A DNA stretch of 64,000 nt, taken from NCBI RefSeq assembly GCF_014647075.1, contig NZ_BMOM01000002.1, positions 62,001 through 126,000 of the forward strand, in the 5' to 3' direction. Source of the stretch: Deinococcus aerophilus. Lineage in GTDB: Bacteria; Deinococcota; Deinococci; Deinococcales; Deinococcaceae. The translations under genes were made by a program, and so were the position numbers. Positions 53,173-62,415 of the stretch are shown in pieces (positions within the stretch are counted from its first letter, which is position 1; every line of letters starts with the position of its first letter). The notes below the pieces were generated by a model. The model was not told where the DNA came from and searched no databases. It worked only from the letters and a program-made list of their open reading frames with translations.

Positions 53173-53532
53173 ATGGCAAAGATCCTGATTGTTGACGACT
53201 CTCCCGCAGACATCCGCTTCATGACCGAGGCCCTCAAGGGCAGCGCCCACTCCTGCGTGACCCTGACCGACGCCAAGGGCGCCGAGGCCGCGGTGGAAAA
53301 GGAGCGCCCGCAACTGGCCCTGCTGGACGTGGTGATGCCCGAACGCAACGGCTATGAGACCCTGCGCGCCCTCAAGCGCCTGCCCGCCGCCGAGGGCATG
53401 AAGGTCGTGTTCGTGAGCAGCAAGGGGGCGGAATCCGACGTGAAGTGGGGGCTGCGTCAGGGCGCCGTCGACTACCTGATCAAGCCCTACACCCCCGAGC
53501 AGCTGCTGAGCCTGATCGACCGGCACGTCTGA
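53173..53532 (+). CDS. CheY/PilH-like single-domain response regulator
   Basis: 119 residues. Receiver with acidic pair D8-D9 (IVDDSPAD), phosphorylation site D52 (LALLDVVMPERNGYE), S82 and K104 (YLIKPYTPEQ). No output domain, so it signals by protein contact or acts as a phosphate sink for the CheA-type kinase at 58713. First gene of the operon; an ATG at 53173 replaces a longer frame lacking a ribosome site. Confidence 0.93.
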   Translation: MAKILIVDDSPADIRFMTEALKGSAHSCVTLTDAKGAEAAVEKERPQLALLDVVMPERNGYETLRALKRLPAAEGMKVVFVSSKGAESDVKWGLRQGAVDYLIKPYTPEQLLSLIDRHV

Positions 53533-53537
53533 CTTCC

Positions 53538-53951
53538 ATGGCCGAGACCTTCCTGCTGTTCCGCAGTTCATCCCGGATGCTGGCGCTGCCCACCCGGCAG
53601 ACCCGGCAGGTGCTGCCGCTGGGCCATGTCTCGCCGCTGCCGGCCACCGGGGGCAGCCTGCTGGGCCTGATGCCCGCGGGGGGCCGCGCCGTTCCGCTGG
53701 TCAATCTGGCCCTGCTCGCCGAACTGTCCGCAGAGCCGCAGGAAGCCGCCCCGCTGGTCCTGCTGTGTGACCACGCGGGCGAGGCGCTGCTTCTGCCCAT
53801 CGAGGAAGTGTTGGGCAACGTCACCGAGGAGACCGCGCCCACTCCCGGCGCGGCCCTGCTGCAAGACGCCACCTTCGGCGCGACCCGGGCGTCCCTGCTG
53901 AACCTCACCGCCCTGGTCGGGGCCATCGGCACCCGCCTCCAGCCCGCCTGA
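53538..53951 (+). CDS. CheW/PilI-like adaptor
   Basis: 137 residues. CheW fold recognised from the start ETFLLFRSSSRMLALPTRQTRQVLPL, then GLMPAGGRAVPLVNLALLAEL (the PVxNL-type core), VLLCDHAGEALLLPIEEVLGNVTEE. It links the chemoreceptors to the kinase. Somewhat short and divergent, like PilI of type IV pilus systems. It starts 5 nt after the preceding stop. Confidence 0.8.
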   Translation: MAETFLLFRSSSRMLALPTRQTRQVLPLGHVSPLPATGGSLLGLMPAGGRAVPLVNLALLAELSAEPQEAAPLVLLCDHAGEALLLPIEEVLGNVTEETAPTPGAALLQDATFGATRASLLNLTALVGAIGTRLQPA

Positions 53952-54008
53952 AGACCGCCCCGGTCAAGCCGCCCGCCGCGTTCCGCCCCCGCCCCACCAG
54001 GAGCACCC

Positions 54009-56336
54009 ATGCTACAGAAGTTGCCCACCACCGCCGACCCGACCAGTCTTCCGAGCCCAGCAGGTGCCGCGCGCCCATTCACTGACGCGCGCCCCAACAC
54101 CGGCCGCGCCGCCGGGAAGCCGCGCCGCGCGCTGGGGCTGCTCGACCGCCTGAGCGTGGCCCAGAAGCTGGGGCTGGCCGGAATCCTGTTCGCCATTCCC
54201 ACTGTGGTGCTGGGCGTGACCACCTCGCGGCTGCAGGGCCAGCTGCTGCAGCCCGTGAACCTGGCCCACCAGGCCCTGCCGTTCGCACAGGCGGTCGACA
54301 GCCTTCACGCCAGCCTGAGCGCCTACGCCCTGAGTGCCGGGGCGGTCGAGGGCGGCGGGGCCGCCGAGCGCAAGGCTCGCGATGCAGCCGGTCAGAACGT
54401 GACCCAGGCGCTGCAACAGCTGCAGGACCTGCTCTCGGCCCAGGACGGACGCAGCGCCAACGCGCAGCTGCGCGCCCAGCTGCGCCAGGAACTGCCCACC
54501 GACAAGTTCAAACTGGCCTGGGACGATTTCCGCCGGTCGGTGCAGTATGCCTCGCCGGGCAACGTGGCGAGCAGCTACGGCACCCTGCAACCCGGCCTGG
54601 AAAACATGCTCGCCGACATTGCCCGCCTCAGCCAGCTGGAGGTAGGGGCAGGGCGCAGCAGCATCTTCGCCCTGCAGCAGGCCAGCCTGAATCACCTGAC
54701 CACCCTGCGCTTTGAGCTGACCCAGGCCGAGCTGCTCGCCCGCAGCATCCAGTCCAACCGGGGCGCGGCGGTCAACGAGGTCACGGCGCTCACGGCGCTG
54801 ATTCCGCTGACGCGGGCGGCGGCGAACGAGGTGCTCGACGGGGTGTCCAACGCCGTGGAAACCAGCGCCACCCTGCCCAAGGACCTGGTGGCCCAGGCCC
54901 GGCGCCTGAAGTCCTCGACGCTGGCCGCCGTAGACAACCTGTCGCTCATCACCGAGGGCCAGACCGTCAGCGCTACCAACGCCTCGGTGACGCGCGCCCT
55001 GCAACAGGCCCAGACGCTCAGCGGAGCGTCCCTGAGCGCCCTGGTGGGCGAGACCCGGGCCGTGCAGTACGCCGGGCAGCGCTCGGGGCTGGGCATTGCG
55101 GCGCTGACCCTGACACTGGTCGCGCTGGCGATCATGCTGCTTCTGGCGATTCTGCGCCACCTGCTGGGCGGCCTGCGCGGCCTGACCGACGCCTCGCGCC
55201 GCCTGAGTACCGGGGACTTCAGCGCGCGTGTGCAGCTGGGCAGCACCGACGAGCTGGGCCAGCTGGGACGCACCATCAACAAGGCGGCGGCGCAGCTGCA
55301 GGAAAACGAACTCAAGAACGAGCAGGACCGCTTGGAAGCCGCGCAGCTGCAGGCCAACGTCGGGGAATTCCTGGACGTGACCATGGACATCGCCGACGGC
55401 GACCTGACCCGGCGCGGCAAGGTCACCGAGAACGTGCTGGGCAACGTGGTGGACTCGATCAACCTGATGACCGAGGAGCTGGCCGGGGTGTTGCAGAACG
55501 TGCAGCAGGCCTCGCGGTCCGTGACCGGCGGCTCACAGGCCATGCTGGACACCACCGAGCAGATCCGCCAGGGCCTGCTGGTCACGGCCCAGGAAACCGA
55601 GCGCGCCCAGCAGCAGGCCCACGAGATGACCGAGGGCATCCGCCGCATGTCGGCCATCGCCCAGGCGTCTGCCGACTCGGCCCGCCGCGCCCTGGAAGCT
55701 TCCGAGCAGGGACAGCTGGCCGTGACCGGCACCCTGGAGGGCATATCGGCCATCCGCGAATCCTCGCGCGGCGTTGCCGAGCGCGTGCAGTCGCTGACCC
55801 AACGCTCCGAGCAGATTCAGGACATCGTGGACTCCATCGGCCACATCGCGTCCCAGGTCAACCTGCTCTCGCTGCACGCCTCCATCGAGGCGGCGGGTGC
55901 GGGCGAGGCCGGCTACCGCTTCGCCGTCGTGGCCGAGGAAGTGCGCGGTCTGGCCGACCTGTCCACCGAGGCCACGGCGCGCATCGCCACGCTGATCGCC
56001 GGTATCCAGGCCGACGTGCAGGACGTGGCCGGACGCATGCAGGCCAACACCGCACAGGTCGAGCAGGGCTACCTGGTGGCCGGGCAGGCCGGTGAACGTC
56101 TGCGCGAGATCGGCGAGCTGGCCCAGGTCACCGCGCAGTTCGCCCAGGACATCTCGGGCGCCGCCCAGGAACAGGTGCAGGGCGTGCAACACATGAGCGG
56201 TGCGGTCGGTCAGATCGCCGCCGTGGCCCAGCAGTCGCAGCACTCGGCCGAGCAGGGACGCAACGCCGCCGAGGGCCTGCAGCAGCTCGCTGACCGCCTG
56301 GGCCGCAGCCTGGCACGCTTCCGTCTGCCGGGCTGA
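54009..56336 (+). CDS. Methyl-accepting chemotaxis protein, PilJ-like (first copy)
   Basis: 775 residues. Cytoplasmic N-tail of about 50 residues, span 1 (about 53-72), periplasmic helical sensor domain, span 2 (about 361-385), HAMP (RRLSTGDFSARVQLGSTDE), a second HAMP-like unit (TMDIADGDLTRRGKV), and a signalling coiled coil. The hairpin tip is QVNLLSLHASIEAAGAGEAG, PilJ-like rather than enteric. Shares a nearly identical 102-bp stretch with the next gene. Confidence 0.93.
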   Translation: MLQKLPTTADPTSLPSPAGAARPFTDARPNTGRAAGKPRRALGLLDRLSVAQKLGLAGILFAIPTVVLGVTTSRLQGQLLQPVNLAHQALPFAQAVDSLHASLSAYALSAGAVEGGGAAERKARDAAGQNVTQALQQLQDLLSAQDGRSANAQLRAQLRQELPTDKFKLAWDDFRRSVQYASPGNVASSYGTLQPGLENMLADIARLSQLEVGAGRSSIFALQQASLNHLTTLRFELTQAELLARSIQSNRGAAVNEVTALTALIPLTRAAANEVLDGVSNAVETSATLPKDLVAQARRLKSSTLAAVDNLSLITEGQTVSATNASVTRALQQAQTLSGASLSALVGETRAVQYAGQRSGLGIAALTLTLVALAIMLLLAILRHLLGGLRGLTDASRRLSTGDFSARVQLGSTDELGQLGRTINKAAAQLQENELKNEQDRLEAAQLQANVGEFLDVTMDIADGDLTRRGKVTENVLGNVVDSINLMTEELAGVLQNVQQASRSVTGGSQAMLDTTEQIRQGLLVTAQETERAQQQAHEMTEGIRRMSAIAQASADSARRALEASEQGQLAVTGTLEGISAIRESSRGVAERVQSLTQRSEQIQDIVDSIGHIASQVNLLSLHASIEAAGAGEAGYRFAVVAEEVRGLADLSTEATARIATLIAGIQADVQDVAGRMQANTAQVEQGYLVAGQAGERLREIGELAQVTAQFAQDISGAAQEQVQGVQHMSGAVGQIAAVAQQSQHSAEQGRNAAEGLQQLADRLGRSLARFRLPG
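55368..55469 (+). repeat. 102-bp near-identical repeat, copy 1 (in receptor 1)
   Basis: Matches 57723-57824 at all but one of 102 bases. It covers the segment from FLDVTMDIADGDL to DSINLM in the second HAMP-like unit. Confidence 0.95.
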
Positions 56337-56420
56337 CCTTTCCCGCCTGCCCTGAACCCCCACGATCCGTCCACACCGGCCGAACCGGATTCATCCAGCC
56401 GACCCAAAGGAGCCCCGCAC

Positions 56421-58691
56421 ATGTCCCAGAACGCCCGTCTCGATCCCTTCCTGAGCACTCCGAAGCCCACCCAGGGACGCCGCAAGGCAGCCGCCTCCAC
56501 CGCTCCGTCCGGACAGACGCGGACCGGCGTGCTGGGCCGCATCGGCGTGGGCCGCAAACTGGCCCTCACGGCCGGCATCTTCGCGCTGCCCATCACGGCG
56601 CTGCTGTTTCTGACCGTCAGCGGCCGGCAGCACGACATCAACTTCATTCAGCGTGAGCAGGCCGGCGTCAGTCAGATCGCCGACTACCAGCGTTTCCAGT
56701 CGGAAATCGCCAACTACGTCAGTGCCCGCAACCGGGGCAACAAGACCACCGCCTCCACTGCCCAGGCCGCCGCCACCCAGGCCCTGAAGAACCTGCAGCA
56801 AAGCACCAAGGCCCTGAATCTGCCCGCCACCCAGGCCACCGTGGCCGCGCTGTCCGGACAGTGGAAGCAGTTGCAGGCCGGCGACATCGGGCCCAGCGGG
56901 CTGCTGCTCGCCTCCAACTACAAGCAGTTCTATGAAGATCAGGTGCTGCCCAGTCTGGAGACCCTGCTGCAGGAATCCAACCTGCTGCTGGACCCCACCG
57001 CCGCTTCCTCCTTCGCCATTCAGTCGGCACTGGTGGAACTGCCCGAGGTGCGCGCGCGGCTGTCGGCGCTCTCTGCCCTGGCCGCCTCTCTGGAGCAGGT
57101 CAAGGGTCAGCCGGACCTCGTTGACATCATCGCGCCGCAGTACCGCGATCTGGCGGTCCGCGCCGGGGTGGCCCTCGACGCCGCCTTCAGCGCGATCAAG
57201 CGTGCCGAGGCCCAGGACGAAAGCTTGACGCCCACCCTGGGCACAGCGGTCCGGAACCTGGAACCGGTGCGCCAGACCATTGCCAGCGCGGCCAACGCGG
57301 ACCTGCTGCGAAACGTCAACCAGCGCGCCAACCTCAATGCTGTTCAGGCCTCGGTCGAGCAGGTGGCCACCGCCATCAGCATCGGCACCGAGGAGATCAA
57401 CCGGCTTCTGAAAAACCGCGTCGCGGTGGAGCGCAGCGCCCAGCTGTTCGAGCTGATGGCGGTCGGCCTGCTGACCCTGCTCGCCGCGCTGCTGCTCGTG
57501 GCGGTCAGCCGCGCCATCACCCGCCCCCTGACCCAGCTGACGCGCTCGGCCCGCCTGCTCGCGCAGGGAGATTTCAGCACCACCGTGCAGGTCACCAGCC
57601 AGGACGAGCTGGGGCTGGTCGCCGGGGCGTTTAACGAGGCGGCCACCCAGCTGCACAGCAACCAGCAGAAAGCCGAGCAGGAACGCCTGGAAGCCGCGCA
57701 GCTGCAGAGCAACATCAGCGACTTCCTGGACGTGACCATGGACATCGCCGACGGCGACCTGACCCGGCGCGGCAAGGTCACCGAGGACGTGCTGGGCAAC
57801 GTGGTGGACTCGATCAACCTGATGGCCGCCGAGCTGGCCGGAGTGCTGGGAGATGTGCAGCACGCCTCACAGTCCGTCACCGACGGCTCGCAGGCCATGT
57901 TGAACACCACCTCCCAGATCGGTGACGCGACCCGCCTGACGGCCGCCGAGGCCGCCCGCGTGGCCGGGCAGGTTCAGAACATCACCGCGGCCATCCGCGA
58001 GATGGCCGCGCAGGCCCAGAACTCGGCCGAGACCGCCCGCGCCGCGCTGCTCGCCTCGCAGCAGGGACAGGAAGCCGTGACCGGCACGCTGGGCGGCATG
58101 CAGAACATCCGCCGGGAGGTGCAGGGGGTGGCCAAGCGCATCAAGGGCCTGGGGGACCGCTCGCTGGAAATTCAGGAAATCGTGGACACCATCTCCCAGA
58201 TTGCCCGCCAGACCAACCTGCTCGCCCTGAACGCCTCCATCGAGGCGGCGGGCGCGGGCGAGGCCGGCGGACGCTTCAGCATCGTGGCAGACGAGGTGCG
58301 CAAGCTCGCCGACACGTCCTCGCAGGCCACCGCGCGCATCGCCACGCTCATCAAGAACGTGCAGGCCGAGATTCAGGACGTGATCGTGAGCGTGGAGGAC
58401 GGCACCCGCGAGGTGGAACAAGGCTACCGCGTGGCGGGCAGCGCCGGGGAACGTCTGCGCGAGATCGGCACGCTGACGCAGCAGTCCGCGCAGCTTGCCG
58501 AGAGCATCGCCGCGTCCAGCCAGGCGCAGGTAACGGGCGTCGAGGAGATGGGCAGCGCGGTGGAGCAGATCGCCGCCGTCGCGCAGCAGTCCCAGGGCTC
58601 CGTGGAACAGGGCCGCGCCACCGCCGAGCAGCTCGAACAGCTGGCCCAGGGCCTGAACGCCAGCCTGACCCGCTTCCGGCTGCCCTCGTAG
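56421..58691 (+). CDS. Methyl-accepting chemotaxis protein, PilJ-like (second copy)
   Basis: 756 residues. Same architecture as the gene before: span 1 (about 49-68), periplasmic helical sensor, span 2 (about 343-366), HAMP (SARLLAQGDFSTTVQVTSQDE), second HAMP-like unit, signalling domain with tip QTNLLALNASIEAAGAGEAG. The sensor halves of the two receptors differ, so they probably detect different inputs and feed the same kinase. Confidence 0.94.
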   Translation: MSQNARLDPFLSTPKPTQGRRKAAASTAPSGQTRTGVLGRIGVGRKLALTAGIFALPITALLFLTVSGRQHDINFIQREQAGVSQIADYQRFQSEIANYVSARNRGNKTTASTAQAAATQALKNLQQSTKALNLPATQATVAALSGQWKQLQAGDIGPSGLLLASNYKQFYEDQVLPSLETLLQESNLLLDPTAASSFAIQSALVELPEVRARLSALSALAASLEQVKGQPDLVDIIAPQYRDLAVRAGVALDAAFSAIKRAEAQDESLTPTLGTAVRNLEPVRQTIASAANADLLRNVNQRANLNAVQASVEQVATAISIGTEEINRLLKNRVAVERSAQLFELMAVGLLTLLAALLLVAVSRAITRPLTQLTRSARLLAQGDFSTTVQVTSQDELGLVAGAFNEAATQLHSNQQKAEQERLEAAQLQSNISDFLDVTMDIADGDLTRRGKVTEDVLGNVVDSINLMAAELAGVLGDVQHASQSVTDGSQAMLNTTSQIGDATRLTAAEAARVAGQVQNITAAIREMAAQAQNSAETARAALLASQQGQEAVTGTLGGMQNIRREVQGVAKRIKGLGDRSLEIQEIVDTISQIARQTNLLALNASIEAAGAGEAGGRFSIVADEVRKLADTSSQATARIATLIKNVQAEIQDVIVSVEDGTREVEQGYRVAGSAGERLREIGTLTQQSAQLAESIAASSQAQVTGVEEMGSAVEQIAAVAQQSQGSVEQGRATAEQLEQLAQGLNASLTRFRLPS
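57723..57824 (+). repeat. 102-bp near-identical repeat, copy 2 (in receptor 2)
   Basis: See 55368-55469. One base differs, changing Asn to Asp in the segment after KVTE. Confidence 0.95.
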
Positions 58692-58712
58692 GCCAGGCAC
58701 AAGGAGACGACG

Positions 58713-61580
58713 ATGCCACACCGCGACAGCGCCCAGTACGACAGCGACCACAGTGACCTGATCAGCGGCTTTATCCAGGAGGCCGGGGAGGTTCTGGACG
58801 GCATGGAGGCGGGAATCGGGACGCTGCGCCGCGCCCCGGCAGGCCCGCAGGACGCCGAGGGCCTGGGCACGCTGGGCCTGCTGGCCCACCGCCTGCGGGG
58901 CAGCGCCGGACTGTACGGCTACTCGCAGCTGTCCAAGATGGCCGCCCTGCTTGAACGGATCCTGGACTCCAGACCCCTGCTTCACGGTGAGCAGCGTGAG
59001 CAGTACCTGGCGCTGCTGGACACCAGCCACGCGACCCTACGCGAGGGCCTGAACCGCATCGGGCGCGGCGAACGCGAGAGCGACCTGGGCCTGAATTTCG
59101 CGCGCTCGGGCGGCGCGGCCCAGCTGCAGGCCCTGCTGAGCGTGAATCCCGCGGCCTTCAAGCCTCGTCCGCCGGAACACCGGCTGAGCCAGATCACCGA
59201 GACCCCGGACGACCAGACCCCTGGCCCCGCAGACGCGGCGGAAGAGGGCGCCTCGCTGGAGGACGGCCTGCGCCAGTTTTACCGCGACAATGCCGAGATC
59301 TGGGAATACTTTGCCCCCGAGATCCGCGAGCACCTGGGGGGCCTGCGGGCCCAGCTCGACGCGGCCACGGACGGCGCGGACCCCGATCTGGACGTGATGT
59401 TCCGCGCCGCGCACACGGTCAAGGGCAGCTCGTACATGGTGGGGCTGCCGGGCCTGGGCGACTTTGCCCACGGCATGGAGGACCTGCTGGGCGGCGTGCG
59501 CGACGGCGTGCTGCGGCTGGACGCCCCGGTGCTGGAGGTGCTGGACCTGGCCCTGATCGGCATGGACAGCCTGCTGCAGGCGGCCGAGGGGGGCAGCGCC
59601 CCGGTGGCGGGTCAGCTCGCCGCGCTCAGCTCCCAGATGGCGGCCCTGGCGGGAGGACAGACCCCGGACCACACGCCCCCGGCGCAGGCGGACAGCACTC
59701 CGGCCAGCCCCGAGGGCGGCGCACCGGCCGGCAGCCTCAGCCCGGAGGTCGCCTCGATCCGCGTGCCTGCCCGGCAGCTCGAGGGCCTGATGGATCAGCT
59801 GGGCGAACTCGTGACCGCCCGCTCCCGGCTGGGACAGAGCCTCTCGCGGCTGGACGAGCTGCAGCAGGCCATGCTGGGCAGTCAGGTTCGCTTTCAGCGC
59901 ACGGTGCGCGACTTCGAGGAACGGCACCTCAACCCGGACATGGTGCGCGCGGCCGAACACCCCGCCTCCGAACCGATGGGCGGCATGGGCGACGCGAACC
60001 TGACCCAGCAGTTCGATGAGTTGGAATTCGACACGTACAACGACCTGAACATCCTGGCCCGCAGCATCACCGAGCTGAGCGCCGACTTTGCCGAGGTACG
60101 CCGCCGACTGAGCGAGACGGTGGGCGAACTGCAGGGAGAAAACGAGCTGCTGGGCAAGCTGCTGCGCCAGCTGCGCCTGGACGTGACCCAGACCAGCCGG
60201 GTCAGTTTTGCGCAGACGGCCAACCGGCTGCGGCGCTGGGCCCGCGAACACGCCGAGCGCTTCGACTTTCTGGTCGAGGGTGAGGAGGTGCAGGTGGACA
60301 GCGCCGTGCTGCAGCGCCTCATTGACCCGCTGATGCACCTGCTGACCAACGCCCTGCACCACGGCATCGGCAGCGCCGAGGGCCGGGCCGGGGCCGGCAA
60401 GAGCGGGCGCGGCCGGGTGTGGCTGCGCGCCGCCCAGCGCCAGAACTTTCTGGAAGTCAGCGTGCAGGACGACGGTCAGGGCTTGGACCTGGACACCATT
60501 GCAAGCCGCGCCCTGGAAAAGGGCCTGAGGTCCGTGCAGGAACTGGACCGCATGTCCGACGACGACCGCGCCCGCCTGATCCTGCTGCCGGGGTTGTCCA
60601 CCGCGCAGGGGGTCAGCACCGTGGCCGGACGCGGCGTGGGCATGGACGTGGTGGCCACCACCGCCCGCCAGCTGGGGGGGGAGCTGCTGATCCGCTCGGT
60701 GCGCGGATCAGGCACGACCTTCACGCTGCGGCTGCCCACCACCCGGCGCATCGTGGACGTGCTGCCGGTGCGCGCCGCGGGGCATGAGCTGGGCTTTGCC
60801 GTCGGCGTGGTGCGGGCGCTGCGCGAACTGCACAGCCATGAACTCGGCATAGGCGAACACGGCTTCGAGGTGCCCTTCGAGGGCCGCAGCCTGCCGGTGG
60901 TGGATCTGCGCGCCATCTGGGGACTGGCCCCGGACGCGGAGGACGACGGCGAGCTGCACCGCCTGGTCATCCTCGCCACCCCTGCCGGAGACGTGGCGGC
61001 CCGCGTGGACAGCTTTGGGCAGATCGAGGAAGTCAGCGTGTCGCCCCTGGGCTCGCTGCTCAGCGGGCTGGAGTATCTGGCCGGCACGGCGCTGTCTGCA
61101 GCCGGAGACGCCTTCTCCCTGCTCGATCCCTCCGGCCTGATCCGCCTGGCCCGCCGCCCACAGGACTTCCTCAAGCCGCAGGCCAGCGTGGGGCAGGGCC
61201 GGGGACGCACCCGCCTGCTGCTCGTCGACGACTCGCTGAGCGTACGCAAGCTGGTGGGGCGCATGCTTGAACGCGGCGGTTACACGGTGATCACGGCCAA
61301 CGACGGTCAGGAAGCGCTGGACCTGCTGCAACTTGACGCCGAGTTCGGAGCAGTGATCAGCGACCTGGAAATGCCGCGCATGAACGGTTACGAACTGCTC
61401 TCGGCGGTGCGGGGACGTCCGGCCACCGCGCGGCTGCCGCTGATGATCATGACCACCCGCGCCGGCGAGAAACACCAGCGCCTCGCCCTGCAACTGGGCG
61501 CGAACGACTACTTCACCAAGCCGGTGAACGAGGCGCTGCTGCTGCGCCGCATCGGCGACGTGCTGGCGGTGGAGGCATGA
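58713..61580 (+). CDS. CheA/PilL-type hybrid histidine kinase with receiver domain
   Basis: 955 residues. Two phosphotransfer-like modules: residues 1-110 with H59 (AHRLRGSAGLYGY) and residues 190-300 with H234 (RAAHTVKGSSYMVG). Dimerisation and ATPase core follow: IRVPARQLEGLMDQLGELV, HLLTNALHHGIGSAEGR (N box), VQDDGQGLDLD, GRGVGMDVVATTARQLGG. Then comes a CheW-like domain (residues 685-800), and a C-terminal receiver with phosphorylation site D884 (VISDLEMPRMNGYELL). AAGGAG precedes the ATG; the stop overlaps the next ATG. Central kinase of the operon. Confidence 0.95.
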   Translation: MPHRDSAQYDSDHSDLISGFIQEAGEVLDGMEAGIGTLRRAPAGPQDAEGLGTLGLLAHRLRGSAGLYGYSQLSKMAALLERILDSRPLLHGEQREQYLALLDTSHATLREGLNRIGRGERESDLGLNFARSGGAAQLQALLSVNPAAFKPRPPEHRLSQITETPDDQTPGPADAAEEGASLEDGLRQFYRDNAEIWEYFAPEIREHLGGLRAQLDAATDGADPDLDVMFRAAHTVKGSSYMVGLPGLGDFAHGMEDLLGGVRDGVLRLDAPVLEVLDLALIGMDSLLQAAEGGSAPVAGQLAALSSQMAALAGGQTPDHTPPAQADSTPASPEGGAPAGSLSPEVASIRVPARQLEGLMDQLGELVTARSRLGQSLSRLDELQQAMLGSQVRFQRTVRDFEERHLNPDMVRAAEHPASEPMGGMGDANLTQQFDELEFDTYNDLNILARSITELSADFAEVRRRLSETVGELQGENELLGKLLRQLRLDVTQTSRVSFAQTANRLRRWAREHAERFDFLVEGEEVQVDSAVLQRLIDPLMHLLTNALHHGIGSAEGRAGAGKSGRGRVWLRAAQRQNFLEVSVQDDGQGLDLDTIASRALEKGLRSVQELDRMSDDDRARLILLPGLSTAQGVSTVAGRGVGMDVVATTARQLGGELLIRSVRGSGTTFTLRLPTTRRIVDVLPVRAAGHELGFAVGVVRALRELHSHELGIGEHGFEVPFEGRSLPVVDLRAIWGLAPDAEDDGELHRLVILATPAGDVAARVDSFGQIEEVSVSPLGSLLSGLEYLAGTALSAAGDAFSLLDPSGLIRLARRPQDFLKPQASVGQGRGRTRLLLVDDSLSVRKLVGRMLERGGYTVITANDGQEALDLLQLDAEFGAVISDLEMPRMNGYELLSAVRGRPATARLPLMIMTTRAGEKHQRLALQLGANDYFTKPVNEALLLRRIGDVLAVEA

Positions 61581-62320
61581 CCGCTCCGATGAACGTGCCC
61601 TCGGTCCTGACCGTCCTGAACGACCCGGCACGCGCCGCCATGTACGGTCATCTGGCCCAGCTCGCCGGCGTGCAGGTGATTCAGGCCGAGGGAGCGCTGC
61701 ACGCCCTCACCCAGCTGGAACGCACCCCGGTCAACGCGATCATCTGCGACACCACCCTGCCCGACATGACCGGCGAGGAGTTTTGCAGCGTGCTGGAGGG
61801 CGACGGACAGCCGGACCGCCTGCCGGTCTACCTGATTCCCAACGTGCCGGGGGACGGGGAAGCGGGCCGCGCCGGGGGTCCCGAGGTCCTGATCCGGGCC
61901 TTCGAGGGGCTGGGACTGGAGCCCGGGCGCTATCCGGTGCCGCTGAACTGCAATGCCCCGACCCAGCTCAGCGGCGAGCTGGGCGCGTTCGGACTCGCCG
62001 AATTCCTGAACTGGGTCGCCGAGCTGGGCTACACCGGCCACTGGCTGGTGACCGCCGGCGCCCCACAGCGCCCCGGACCCTGCGGGCACCTGACCATGCA
62101 GGCCGGCCGCCTGAACTACGCCGAGTTTGGCGGGCGCTCGGGCAAGGCGGCCCTGCTGGGACTGCTCGCCTGTCTGGAACAGCGGAGCGGAGGCGAGTTC
62201 CGCTTCTATCAATGCGCCCAACTGCCGGCCACCTCGCATCCCGACTTCACCCAGTCCACCTCCCGGCTCCTGATCGAGCTGGCCGTCACCCTCGACGAGG
62301 CCGCTCCCCGGGTCCGCTGA
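61577..62320 (+). CDS. Degenerate receiver plus PATAN (DUF4388)-like domain protein
   Basis: 247 residues. Residues 1-110 resemble a receiver: D58 is kept (AIICDTTLPDMTGEEF) but the acidic pair after strand 1 is N15-D16 and no matching C-terminal lysine is evident. Residues 125-235 look like a PATAN/DUF4388 domain (LSGELGAFGLAEFLNWVAELG, TGHWLVT, GHLTMQAGRLNYAEFGG, GLLACLEQRSGGEFRF). PatA and PixG of cyanobacteria pair the same two modules and steer pili or heterocyst patterning. Confidence 0.75.
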   Translation: MTAPMNVPSVLTVLNDPARAAMYGHLAQLAGVQVIQAEGALHALTQLERTPVNAIICDTTLPDMTGEEFCSVLEGDGQPDRLPVYLIPNVPGDGEAGRAGGPEVLIRAFEGLGLEPGRYPVPLNCNAPTQLSGELGAFGLAEFLNWVAELGYTGHWLVTAGAPQRPGPCGHLTMQAGRLNYAEFGGRSGKAALLGLLACLEQRSGGEFRFYQCAQLPATSHPDFTQSTSRLLIELAVTLDEAAPRVR

Positions 62321-62415
62321 GTTCCGGTCTGGACCACGGCCCCGCACCGGGCCCCAAACACTCCATCTCCCTTTCTGCCCGCTGTACGCGGCGACCGCAC
62401 AAGCCGAGGAACCGT

